From assembly GCA_934101645.1 (NCBI GenBank), contig CAKORX010000002.1:1-64000 (forward strand): 64,000 nt of DNA. Reading direction: 5' to 3'. Origin of the DNA: an uncultured Bacilli bacterium. GTDB taxonomy: Bacteria > Bacillota_I > Bacilli_A > RF39 > UBA660. This document shows positions 34,815-42,757 of the stretch, piece by piece. Numbering within the stretch: the stretch's first letter is position 1; every line of letters starts with the position of its first letter. A model generated the notes under the pieces. That model saw nothing but the letters and a program-made list of their open reading frames with translations. It made no database searches and was not told the origin of the DNA. The translations under genes and the position numbers were made by a program.

Positions 34815-35890
34815 TAGATTATATAATACTAGGCCTTTTAATTTTCACTATAATTTTACTGATTATTTTATTATCTAGAAAAAATAATAATAGTGATATA
34901 GTTGAAAAATTAGGCAAATTTGATACAAATATTACAAAATCAATTGGTGATTTTAAATATGATTTTTCTAAAATCTTAAGAGAAGATTTTGATTCTTTAA
35001 ACGAAAGAGTTGAAAGAAAATTAACTTTAATAAATGATATGGTTAATGAAAGGCTTGATAAAAACTTTGAAAAAAGTAATAAAACATTTAACTCTGTTTT
35101 GGAAAGACTTTCAAAAATTGATGAAGCACAAAAGAAAATTGATGATTTAGGAGCAGATATTATTTCTTTACAAGGTGTGTTAACTGATAAAAAAACAAGA
35201 GGAACTTTTGGTGAAGTTAGTCTTGAATACATTTTAAATAATGCTTTTGGTTCTTCCTCAACGGGAATTTATAAATCTCAATATAAATTTGAAAATGGCT
35301 ATATAGTTGATGCACTTTTATTTGCACCAGCTCCTCTTGGAACAATTTCTATTGATAGTAAGTTTCCACTTGAAAATTATCAAAAAATGACTGATAGAAG
35401 TAAGACTAAAGAAGAAAGATTATACTATGAAAAATTATTTGTTCAAGACGTGAAGAAACATATTAATGATATTAAGGAAAAATATATTATTCCAGGGGTA
35501 ACAAGCGATGAGGCAATTATGTTTTTACCTGCAGAAGCAATTTTTGCAGAAATAAATGCGTATCATCCTGAACTTATTACGTATGCTTATAATAGTAAGG
35601 TATGGATAACTGGTCCAACTACATTAATATCTACATTATCTACGATATCAATGATTATTAAAAATATTGAAAGAGATAAGTATGCTAAAGTTATTCATGA
35701 TGAATTAAATAAGTTAAGTATTGAGTTTTCTAGGTATAAAGATCGTTGGGATAAACTATCTAAGAATATAAAGGCGGTTAATAATTCTGTAGATGAACTT
35801 TCTACAACAACAGAAAAGATAACAAAGAAATTTGATTCTATAAATAAAGTTGAAATTAAAAAGATTGAGGTGGAAAATGACAAAAACTAA
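34811..35890 (+). CDS. rmuC: DNA recombination protein RmuC
   Basis: A membrane anchor (residues 3-20) is followed by a coiled-coil region (about 25-110) and the RmuC nuclease-like domain: RGTFGEVSLEYIL, IDSKFPLENYQ, FLPAEAIFAE and a TLIST motif. RmuC suppresses rearrangements at inverted repeats in E. coli. 359 residues, typical. It overlaps both neighbours in the operon. Confidence 0.93.
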   Translation: MIDYIILGLLIFTIILLIILLSRKNNNSDIVEKLGKFDTNITKSIGDFKYDFSKILREDFDSLNERVERKLTLINDMVNERLDKNFEKSNKTFNSVLERLSKIDEAQKKIDDLGADIISLQGVLTDKKTRGTFGEVSLEYILNNAFGSSSTGIYKSQYKFENGYIVDALLFAPAPLGTISIDSKFPLENYQKMTDRSKTKEERLYYEKLFVQDVKKHINDIKEKYIIPGVTSDEAIMFLPAEAIFAEINAYHPELITYAYNSKVWITGPTTLISTLSTISMIIKNIERDKYAKVIHDELNKLSIEFSRYKDRWDKLSKNIKAVNNSVDELSTTTEKITKKFDSINKVEIKKIEVENDKN

Positions 35891-36725
35891 AAAAGAAGAC
35901 AGTGCACTTATTACATTTTTAAAAGGTTTTGTAATAGGCTTTGGTATTATATTTCCAATTAGTTCATCAGTTCTTGCTATGACAATGGGAATTTATGAAA
36001 GAATTATTAAAATAATAAATAATTTCTTTTCATCATTTAAAGAAAATAAAAAATTTATTATATTTTTTGCTCTAGGAGTTGTAGCATCTGCAATATGTTG
36101 TTGTTTACTTTTAAATATTACATTAAACAAATTTCCTGTGGCAACATTATTATTTTTCGTAGGCTTAATTCTTGGCGGAGTTAAGATGATAGTTCAAAAG
36201 ACCGAAAAAAAATATTCTGTAGCAAATATTTTATGTACAGTTATTGGCGCTTTAATTTTAATTGGAATATCACTTCTAGGAAGTAAAGAAGGCGTAAGTA
36301 TAAGCACTGATTTAGCTGGCTATTTAAAACTATTTGGCGTAGGAATAATTGCTGCAGGTACAATGATTATTCCAGGAGTTAGTGGCTCAGCTATACTAGT
36401 TATTTTAGGATATTATACACCACTTTTAAATATTATTTCTGAAACTGTTCATTTCAATAATTTAAATCCAAATATTTTTATAATAATTGTTTTTGGTATA
36501 GGAATGCTTATAGGTATAATTGCCGTTAGTAAACTTATGGAATATTTACTTGAAAAACATAAAATTAAAACATATTTTGCAATTGTAGGTTTTGTATTTG
36601 CCTCAATTGTAAATATAATAATTCTAATATTTGGTTATAAGATTAAAGTAGCAGAATTTATAGTAGGTATGGTTTTACTTTTAATTGGCTATGTATTAAG
36701 CGCAAAATATTTAAAAGAGGATTAA
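35877..36725 (+). CDS. DUF368 (PopT-type) polyisoprenyl-phosphate translocase
   Basis: The 282-residue multi-pass protein carries the DUF368 repeat elements FLKGFVIGFGIIFPISSS and AAGTMIIPGVSGSAILVILG. DUF368 proteins (PopT) return undecaprenyl phosphate to the cytosolic leaflet in wall-building bacteria. I selected ATG 35877, preceded by GAGGTGG (35867-35873), over the ORF opening at 35850. It overlaps rmuC by 14 bp. The function comes from family knowledge. Confidence 0.85.
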   Translation: MTKTKKEDSALITFLKGFVIGFGIIFPISSSVLAMTMGIYERIIKIINNFFSSFKENKKFIIFFALGVVASAICCCLLLNITLNKFPVATLLFFVGLILGGVKMIVQKTEKKYSVANILCTVIGALILIGISLLGSKEGVSISTDLAGYLKLFGVGIIAAGTMIIPGVSGSAILVILGYYTPLLNIISETVHFNNLNPNIFIIIVFGIGMLIGIIAVSKLMEYLLEKHKIKTYFAIVGFVFASIVNIIILIFGYKIKVAEFIVGMVLLLIGYVLSAKYLKED

Positions 36726-36729
36726 ACTA

Positions 36730-37344
36730 ATGGAAGTTATTTTGGTAAGTAATAACTTAATAGAAAATAACTTACTTTATAATGAAAATAAAATAGATAA
36801 AAAAAAACTAAAGATACCTTTGCTTAGTAAGAATAAAGATTATGCGCAAAGGCTTTCTTTATTATCTATGTTTAATAATACTGGTGCTATATATTCATCT
36901 ATGAGTGCTAGTGCAAGAATATTTGCTCAGTATTTAGGAAAAAGATTAAGAAAAGATGTTTATTTGGATGACAAATTAGATGCCCCTATAATTGGGGATA
37001 TTAAAAATAAGGATTTAAAAAATGTATATTTTATGCAAGAACATGATTTTAATATAAAACTTGAAAATGGTGAATCATTAAACGAAACTTGTAAGAGATT
37101 TACAGATAGTATAAATCATATTGTATATTTAAATAAAGTAAATAAAGTAGTTGTTTTTACACATTTAAGAACGATATTAAGTTATTTAATAAATCATACA
37201 AAAGTTGGTTATAACCTTGAAGATGAACTTATTTTAGAATATAATGATGATGTTGTTTATTCTGGTGATATAAATGACATAAGTATATATAAATTAAATT
37301 TTGAGGATAGAAATTTAGTAAATATTAAAAAAATTATTTTATAG
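36730..37344 (+). CDS. Degenerate histidine phosphatase-like protein
   Basis: The downstream half resembles phosphoglycerate-mutase-fold phosphatases: AIYSSMSASARIFAQYL, then EHDFN.KLENGESLNETCKRF and VVVFTHLRTI with the second catalytic His. The N-terminal RHGE segment is missing; the strand reads VILVSNNLIENN. Without the phospho-acceptor His it is probably inactive as a phosphatase and may act as a binding protein. 204 residues. The start has a weak Shine-Dalgarno and sits 4 bp after the DUF368 stop. Confidence 0.7.
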   Translation: MEVILVSNNLIENNLLYNENKIDKKKLKIPLLSKNKDYAQRLSLLSMFNNTGAIYSSMSASARIFAQYLGKRLRKDVYLDDKLDAPIIGDIKNKDLKNVYFMQEHDFNIKLENGESLNETCKRFTDSINHIVYLNKVNKVVVFTHLRTILSYLINHTKVGYNLEDELILEYNDDVVYSGDINDISIYKLNFEDRNLVNIKKIIL

Positions 37345-37356
37345 AAAGGAACATGT

Positions 37357-37452
37357 ATGAAAAAAGAAGTCTATAAAAGTTTAGTATTTTGTTTTTCAAT
37401 TATATTATTTGGCATTTCAATTGCAAGGGTAATTACATACATAATTAAATAA
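37357..37452 (+). CDS. 31-residue membrane peptide
   Basis: A short frame starts at ATG 37357 with AAAGGA (37345-37350) upstream and ends one base before the next gene's ATG. The peptide (MKKEVYKSLVF...) is a basic N-terminus plus one hydrophobic helix and a basic tail. Good spacing and position inside the operon suggest a real small membrane protein. Family unknown. Confidence 0.6.
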   Translation: MKKEVYKSLVFCFSIILFGISIARVITYIIK

Positions 37453-37453
37453 C

Positions 37454-38446
37454 ATGAAAAAAGAATTAAGTATTAATAAAACATTTTTTATAAGTATTAT
37501 CTTAATAATACTTTCATTCATCGCAAAAGAATATACTTATGGATTTAATAATTATGGAAATGCTTATTTTATTTTTTCTTCAATATATTATATCTTAGGG
37601 AAAATAGGGTATCCACTTTTCATTATGGCACTTGGATACTATTTACTTAATAGTGATTTTAATTTAAAAAATTATATTAAAAACATTTTATTTATAATTT
37701 TTATATTTGTAATTTTTACTTTTATAAACTTACTTTTCTTTAATCATAATTTAAATCATTTTTATAAATATTTGCTTAATCCATTTAACAGTCATTTAAG
37801 TATAGTATTTAATATTTTAAGTTTATATATAATTTATCCTTTTATTAAAAGATTAGTTTCTAATATTACTAAAAAGGAAAGTAAATTATTTATTATTTTG
37901 GTGCTTTTATGGAGTACGTTAAATTTAGTGGATTTATTTAAAGAATTTACTTTTACTTTAGATATTCCTTTGATAAATAACTCTATGATGATAAGTTACT
38001 TTATAATGGGTTATTTAATAAAAAATTTTGATAGTAAAAAAACTAAAAGTTTGATACTAAGCATTGTTATTAGTTTAATATTATTTACTTATATAGTAAT
38101 AATTACGTATGCATTATCAAAAGGAATGCAAAATTTTGATAGAACTTTAATTGATAATAATAATTTATTAATGATGGCATTAGCTTTGCTTATTTATTAT
38201 ATAATTAATTTTAATGATAAGAATGACTTAAAGTTTAAATCATTTACACCATATTTGTTTGGCACATATTTGTTTAGCAATTTAATATTTAACTATATGA
38301 GTAAAAATTATAATTTGTTAAAATATTATTCTGCATACTCAATTATAGTTTGTTTAATTGTAATATTTTTTAGTAGTTATTTTATAAGTTTTATATTATG
38401 TAAACCATTTATGGTAATAAGGGAGAAAAAATGGAAAAAGAGATAA
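37454..38446 (+). CDS. Acyltransferase-3-like multi-pass membrane protein
   Basis: About ten hydrophobic helices span the 330 residues. The pattern (LGKIGYPLFIMALGYYLL near residue 60, later ISYFIMGYLIKNF) fits the acyltransferase-3/OafB-like fold used to O-acetylate glycans and wall polymers. The usual family His/Arg residues cannot be confirmed by eye. It overlaps the pduL gene by 16 bp. Confidence 0.5.
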   Translation: MKKELSINKTFFISIILIILSFIAKEYTYGFNNYGNAYFIFSSIYYILGKIGYPLFIMALGYYLLNSDFNLKNYIKNILFIIFIFVIFTFINLLFFNHNLNHFYKYLLNPFNSHLSIVFNILSLYIIYPFIKRLVSNITKKESKLFIILVLLWSTLNLVDLFKEFTFTLDIPLINNSMMISYFIMGYLIKNFDSKKTKSLILSIVISLILFTYIVIITYALSKGMQNFDRTLIDNNNLLMMALALLIYYIINFNDKNDLKFKSFTPYLFGTYLFSNLIFNYMSKNYNLLKYYSAYSIIVCLIVIFFSSYFISFILCKPFMVIREKKWKKR

Positions 38447-38994
38447 ATATAGGTATTAGTAATAGACATGTTCATTTAAGTAAAGAAGTTTATGATCTTT
38501 TATTTGATGAACCATATAATATTTTAAAAAATTTAAAACAACCAGGAGAGTTTGCTACAGATAAAGTGGTTACTATTAAAACTGACAAATTTAAAATTGA
38601 TAATGTAAAAGTTTTAGGACCATGTCGTGATTATACACAAGTAGAAATAGCTAAATCTGACGCAATTAAGTTTGGCATTAATCCTCCGGTAAGAGAAAGT
38701 GGAGATTTGGTAGGAGCAGAAAAAATCATAGTTGAAACTCCTAAAAATAGTGTTGAAGTCAAAGCCTGTATTATTGCTCAAAGACATATTCATATTTCTA
38801 AAAATGAAGCAGATAATTTAGGACTTACTCATGGAGAAAAAGTTTTAGTTAAACTTGGTAGTGAAAAATCTGGTATTATTGAAAGCTTTGTTAAAATAAG
38901 AGATAATGCAGTTTTAGAACTACATATTGATAAAGACGATGCATGTGCTTTTTTAATAAATCAAGGTGACACTGCCAAAATAATTTTAAAATAA
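38431..38994 (+). CDS. pduL: Phosphate propanoyltransferase (PduL-type phosphotransacylase)
   Basis: PduL interconverts acyl-CoA and acyl phosphate and substitutes for Pta in many anaerobes. The tandem PduL folds show metal-site histidines in SNRHVHLS, AQRHIHIS and LHIDKDDACA. 187 residues, close to normal. AAGGGAG precedes ATG 38431. No microcompartment shell genes are nearby, so it probably serves acetyl-CoA/acetyl phosphate metabolism. Confidence 0.92.
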   Translation: MEKEINIGISNRHVHLSKEVYDLLFDEPYNILKNLKQPGEFATDKVVTIKTDKFKIDNVKVLGPCRDYTQVEIAKSDAIKFGINPPVRESGDLVGAEKIIVETPKNSVEVKACIIAQRHIHISKNEADNLGLTHGEKVLVKLGSEKSGIIESFVKIRDNAVLELHIDKDDACAFLINQGDTAKIILK

Positions 38995-39003
38995 ATTATT
39001 TTA

Positions 39004-39032
39004 TTTACAGTATTAATTTATGATGTTATAAT
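39004..39032 (+). promoter_or_regulatory. Promoter for dusB
   Basis: TTTACA (39004-39009) and TATAAT (39027-39032) with a 17-bp spacer; the -10 is also of the extended TGn type. Confidence 0.8.
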
Positions 39033-39059
39033 CTTTTCTGATAAAGGAAAGATTTTTTT

Positions 39060-40052
39060 ATGTTTAAAATAGGTAATGTAGAAATTGATGGAAAAATAAT
39101 TGTAGCTCCGATGGCTGGCGTTAGCAATAAAACTTTTAGAATGATTTGTAAAGATTTTGGAGCGTCTTTAGTAGTGGGGGAAATGGTTTCAGATAAAGCC
39201 TTAGTTTTTGGTAATGAAAAAACAAAAAAACTCTTAAAAATGGACGAAAAAGAAAGACCTATTTCACAACAAATTTTTGGAAGTGATATAGATAGTTTTT
39301 GTAAGGCTGCAAAAATTGTATACGATTATATGCACCCAGATATTATTGATATTAATATGGGGTGTCCTGTACCGAAAATAGCAATGCGTTCTCAGGCTGG
39401 AAGTGCACTTTTGAAAAATCCCGAAAAAATATATGAAATTGTTAAGGCTGTTAGTAAAAGTGTTCCATGTCCAGTAACTGTTAAAATTCGTAGTGGTTGG
39501 GATGAAAATAGTATAAACTGTGTTGAAGTTGCAAAAATATGTGAGAAGGCTGGTGCAAGTGCACTAACGCTTCATGCAAGAACAAGAAGTCAAGGTTATG
39601 AAGGACATAGTGATTGGTCACTTATAAAAAAAGTTAAGGAAAGTGTAAATATTCCCGTTATCGGTAATGGTGATGTTGTAAGCTACTTTGATGCTAAGAA
39701 AATGCTTGATGAAACTGGATGCGATGCTGTTATGATAGGAAGAGGACTTTTAGGCAACCCTTGGCTTATTAAAGAATGTAATGATTATTTAGAATATGGA
39801 AAACTTCCCGAAAAAGTATCTTATGAAGAAAAAATTCAAATGATGAAAATTCATTTAAATAATTTAGTTTTAGAAAAAGGAGAAAGTGAAGCAACAATTG
39901 AAATACGAAGTCATTTTTTATATTATTTAAAAGGTATGCCTAATAATAGTGAAGTAAAAAATATGATTTGTAAGGAAAGAAGTCAAAGTAAAATAATTGA
40001 AATTTTAGATAATTATTTAGAAAGTATTAGTAAAGAAAATTTACCAAAATAA
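39060..40052 (+). CDS. dusB: tRNA-dihydrouridine synthase
   Basis: This FMN enzyme reduces uridines in tRNA D-loops. The TIM-barrel starts MAPMAGVSNKTFR-like VAPMAGVSNKTF. The catalytic Cys102 lies in NMGCPVPKI, the FMN/tRNA binding segments are KIRSGWD and HARTRSQGYEG, and IGRGLLGNPWL is present. 330 residues. Flanked by its own promoter and a bidirectional terminator. Confidence 0.93.
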   Translation: MFKIGNVEIDGKIIVAPMAGVSNKTFRMICKDFGASLVVGEMVSDKALVFGNEKTKKLLKMDEKERPISQQIFGSDIDSFCKAAKIVYDYMHPDIIDINMGCPVPKIAMRSQAGSALLKNPEKIYEIVKAVSKSVPCPVTVKIRSGWDENSINCVEVAKICEKAGASALTLHARTRSQGYEGHSDWSLIKKVKESVNIPVIGNGDVVSYFDAKKMLDETGCDAVMIGRGLLGNPWLIKECNDYLEYGKLPEKVSYEEKIQMMKIHLNNLVLEKGESEATIEIRSHFLYYLKGMPNNSEVKNMICKERSQSKIIEILDNYLESISKENLPK

Positions 40053-40076
40053 AAAGGACTATGTCCTTTTTATTTT
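40046..40076. terminator. Bidirectional terminator between dusB and the convergent gene
   Basis: AAAATAAAAAGGAC (40046-40059) pairs over 14 bp with GTCCTTTTTATTTT (40063-40076), with a TAT loop and A/T flanks on both sides. Confidence 0.88.
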
Positions 40077-40603
40077 ATCTCTAAGATTATATCATAATGC
40101 TGAAGTATTTGCTGTAGTATTTTTTTATTCATATAATAGTTTTCATTATTAAAACGAAGTATTAAATAATCATCTTTGTTTTTATTAAGCAATGTGGTTT
40201 CTTTGTTTTCATCGATTTGATTTAAAATTTCTTTAACTTCATTTTCACTAAGTGTTTTTTGAAAATCTATATGGTATCCATGAAGTGGGTCAAAAACATA
40301 AAAATAATCTGTGTAGTATGCATAAACCACATTTGATTTTGTGATATATAAATAATAATTTTTATCAATATCAGTTTCCTTTAAAAAGGTACCTTTATCT
40401 TTTAAAGTATTACCTTTTGTAGTTTCTCCGAAATTTACTCTTATATAATATTCTTCATTATATAGTTTATCAAACTCTTTTTTCTTTTCACTTCTTAAAA
40501 AATAAAATACTGTAAATATTATTACTACTGTAATTATTATAGAAAGTATTAATACTATAGTACTATTATTTTTCCTTTTTGGCGTTTTTAAATCACGATT
40601 CAT
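40070..40603 (-). CDS. Hypothetical single-pass membrane protein
   Basis: A 16-residue basic cytosolic tail, one membrane helix (about 17-36) and a 140-residue extracellular part rich in Asp, Asn, Tyr and Lys. The start lies 2 bp after the murC stop, so it shares murC transcription. No family is recognised. It may be wall-related by context only. Confidence 0.6.
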   Translation of the reverse strand: MNRDLKTPKRKNNSTIVLILSIIITVVIIFTVFYFLRSEKKKEFDKLYNEEYYIRVNFGETTKGNTLKDKGTFLKETDIDKNYYLYITKSNVVYAYYTDYFYVFDPLHGYHIDFQKTLSENEVKEILNQIDENKETTLLNKNKDDYLILRFNNENYYMNKKILQQILQHYDIILEIK

Positions 40604-40605
40604 TT

Positions 40606-41961
40606 TTACTCCTTAACTAGCATTTTGGCTACTTCATTTATTGGGCCTGCACCAATTGTAACCACTAAATCGTTTTCTTTAACGTTTTCTTTAATATAAT
40701 CAACAATTTTTTCAAATGTATCTAAGAATATAACATTTGAATTTTTTTTCTTAATTAATGAAACTAAATCTTCTTCTTTAACATTCCAAATATTAGTTTC
40801 ACGAGCAGGGTATATTTTTGCAATAACAATATTATCAAAATTACTTAAAACATCAGCAAACTCATTTAAATGTTCAATAGTTCTTGAATAGGTGTGTGAT
40901 TGAAATATAGCATAATTTTTATTATGACTTGTTTTTTTAACAGAATCCAAAGTTGTTTTGATTTCACTTGGATGATGTGCATAATCATCGTATACTAAAG
41001 CTCCATTTACTTTTCCTAAAAATTCAAATCTTCTTCCAACTCCTGTATAAGTAGCAAGACCTTCTTTAATAACGTTTATATCGATGCCATAAAGTCTACA
41101 CATTGCAGTTGCTGCAAGAGAGTTATATATATTATGAATTCCAGATACTGATAAAATAATTTCAGTTTCCTTTTTGTCATTTATATATAAATCATATCTT
41201 GGGTGACCAAACTCATCATAAGAAATATTTTTTGCCATGTAATTTGCATCATTATTTATACCATATGTTATTTTATTTAAATCATTTACACATTTAACGG
41301 TGTTTTTATCATCATTATTGATTATTAAATTTCCATCATTATTAAGTTTATCTGCAAATTTTCTAAATGAGGTAATAATACCATCAATGTTTTTAAAGTA
41401 ATCTAAATGATCATCATCGATATCAAGTATTATTTCACTGGTAGGGGAAAACTCTAAAAAACTATCTACGTATTCACAACTTTCTGCAATAAAATATTTT
41501 TTTGAACCTGCATGATTATTACTATTAATTATTGGAAGCATTGCTCCAATCATAATTGTAGGATTTAAGTTTGCTTTTAAAAATATTGTACTTACCATTC
41601 CGGTAGTAGTACTTTTTCCATGAGTTCCACTTATACATAATACATTTTCATATTCTTTCATTAAAAGACCTAAAAATGTACTTCTTTCATAAACGGTTTT
41701 ATTATTTTCTCTAGCATATTTTAGTTCTTCATTATCTTCATGAATAGCTGCTGTGTAAACAACAATATCAGCATTTTTTACATTTTCGATGTTTGGCACA
41801 TTTGATACTTTGATGCCTTTTTCTTCTAAGTGTTTAGTAATGTCTGTTAAAAATGCGTCATAGCCTGTTATATGCGTGCCAAAAGATAATAATATTTCGG
41901 CAATTCCACTCATAGAAATTCCACCGATACCAATCATATGTATTTTTTTATTATTAAACAT
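40606..41961 (-). CDS. murC: UDP-N-acetylmuramate--L-alanine ligase
   Basis: MurC attaches L-Ala to UDP-MurNAc. The nucleotide motif KKIHMIGIGGISMSGIAEIL, the ATP site SGTHGKSTTT and the later YDDYAHHPSE signature are specific for MurC. 451 residues. The promoter (41985-42013) lies partly within the end of the Crp/Fnr gene. murC is separated from murD in this genome, unlike the usual mur clusters. Confidence 0.95.
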   Translation of the reverse strand: MFNNKKIHMIGIGGISMSGIAEILLSFGTHITGYDAFLTDITKHLEEKGIKVSNVPNIENVKNADIVVYTAAIHEDNEELKYARENNKTVYERSTFLGLLMKEYENVLCISGTHGKSTTTGMVSTIFLKANLNPTIMIGAMLPIINSNNHAGSKKYFIAESCEYVDSFLEFSPTSEIILDIDDDHLDYFKNIDGIITSFRKFADKLNNDGNLIINNDDKNTVKCVNDLNKITYGINNDANYMAKNISYDEFGHPRYDLYINDKKETEIILSVSGIHNIYNSLAATAMCRLYGIDINVIKEGLATYTGVGRRFEFLGKVNGALVYDDYAHHPSEIKTTLDSVKKTSHNKNYAIFQSHTYSRTIEHLNEFADVLSNFDNIVIAKIYPARETNIWNVKEEDLVSLIKKKNSNVIFLDTFEKIVDYIKENVKENDLVVTIGAGPINEVAKMLVKE

Positions 41962-41984
41962 AAAAATCTCCTTTTCTTAATTAT

Positions 41985-42013
41985 ATTATACTTTAACTTA
42001 CTCTAAATTGCAA
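41985..42013 (-). promoter_or_regulatory. Promoter for murC
   Basis: On the minus strand TTGCAA (42008-42013) and TATAAT (41985-41990) are 17 bp apart. The -35 lies inside the end of the Crp/Fnr gene. Confidence 0.65.
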
Positions 42014-42644
42014 AAGAGTGTCGGTATAATAAAATAATTTTTTTCCCTTTAACTTCAATAAACTCTTCTTCCTTTAAATTTTTAAGTTCACGGTGCATAG
42101 CACTTCGGTCAACTGATAAATAATCTGCTAGTTCAGAATATGAAAAAGGTAAATATATAATACTACTTCCATGTTTTTTACTTTGAATATTAAAATATTC
42201 AAGTAGGCGATCACGAATAGTTTTTTTACTTATTATTTGAAGTCTATCATTTTTTTCTACAATTTTATCATTTAATATTAAAAGTAAATTTTTTAAAAAT
42301 CTATTGAAATAAATCGATGAGTCTTCATTTTTTATAATAAATTCGTAATCGAAAATAGTAATTTTAACATCAGTATTTGCAACAATTTCATATTCTTCAT
42401 TATAAAGAAATGATAAATTGCTGCCAAATATACTACCTTCAAAAAGTTCTTCAAATACCAAAGTATTTCCATTATAGTCAGTATGAACAATTTTTGCATT
42501 TCCTTCGGAAACTATGCCGATAATATTATCTTTTAAATTTTTTGATATGTTCATATTTTTTTTAAAAGAAAGTGTTATTCCTTCGAGTTCAATTTCTAAT
42601 TTTTTTTGTTCTTTTACAGGTATGTTGTCAAATAAATTTATCAT
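42003..42644 (-). CDS. Crp/Fnr-family transcriptional regulator
   Basis: An N-terminal cyclic-nucleotide-like beta-barrel (about 15-110), a dimerisation helix and a C-terminal HTH (YSELADYLSVDRSAMHREL, about 165-195) are visible. The 213-residue protein has no cysteine, so it cannot carry an Fnr-type iron-sulfur cluster. It is transcribed away from nrdDG across a perfect palindrome. This suggests it regulates itself and the anaerobic ribonucleotide reductase. The ligand is unknown. Confidence 0.85.
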   Translation of the reverse strand: MINLFDNIPVKEQKKLEIELEGITLSFKKNMNISKNLKDNIIGIVSEGNAKIVHTDYNGNTLVFEELFEGSIFGSNLSFLYNEEYEIVANTDVKITIFDYEFIIKNEDSSIYFNRFLKNLLLILNDKIVEKNDRLQIISKKTIRDRLLEYFNIQSKKHGSSIIYLPFSYSELADYLSVDRSAMHRELKNLKEEEFIEVKGKKIILLYRHSFAI

Positions 42645-42663
42645 TTACACCTCACTTAGTAAA

Positions 42664-42692
42664 ATTTTATCATTTTTATTAAAATGTTGCAA
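42664..42692 (-). promoter_or_regulatory. Promoter of the Crp/Fnr gene
   Basis: On the minus strand TTGCAA (42687-42692) and TAAAAT (42664-42669), preceded by TGA, are 17 bp apart. The -35 is one half of the palindrome at 42685-42700. Confidence 0.6.
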
Positions 42693-42700
42693 TTGCAACA
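42685..42700. promoter_or_regulatory. Perfect 16-bp palindrome, likely Crp/Fnr operator
   Basis: TGTTGCAATTGCAACA is a perfect inverted repeat between the divergent Crp/Fnr and nrdD genes. It covers the -35 of the leftward promoter. Its centre (42692.5) would be at -41.5 relative to the start predicted from the nrdD -10. Confidence 0.7.
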
Positions 42701-42718
42701 ATACATTTATTTATTTTG

Positions 42719-42727
42719 TGTTATAGT
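42719..42727 (+). promoter_or_regulatory. nrdDG promoter with activator-dependent layout
   Basis: TGT plus TATAGT (42722-42727) forms an extended -10, with no -35 match at 17 bp. This fits a promoter needing the regulator bound to the palindrome. Confidence 0.55.
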
Positions 42728-42757
42728 TAGAGTGGTTTTAATAGGAGAGGTAGTAGA

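Noticed and set aside
34819..35232. 137-codon frame on the minus strand inside rmuC
   Set aside because: It is the antisense shadow of the rmuC coiled coil, has no ribosome binding site, and its Ser/Leu-rich composition mirrors the opposite strand.
42685..42700. Reading the palindrome as an NrdR box
   Set aside because: NrdR boxes occur as pairs of ACACWATATATWGTGT-like sites; this single TGTTGCAA repeat does not match.
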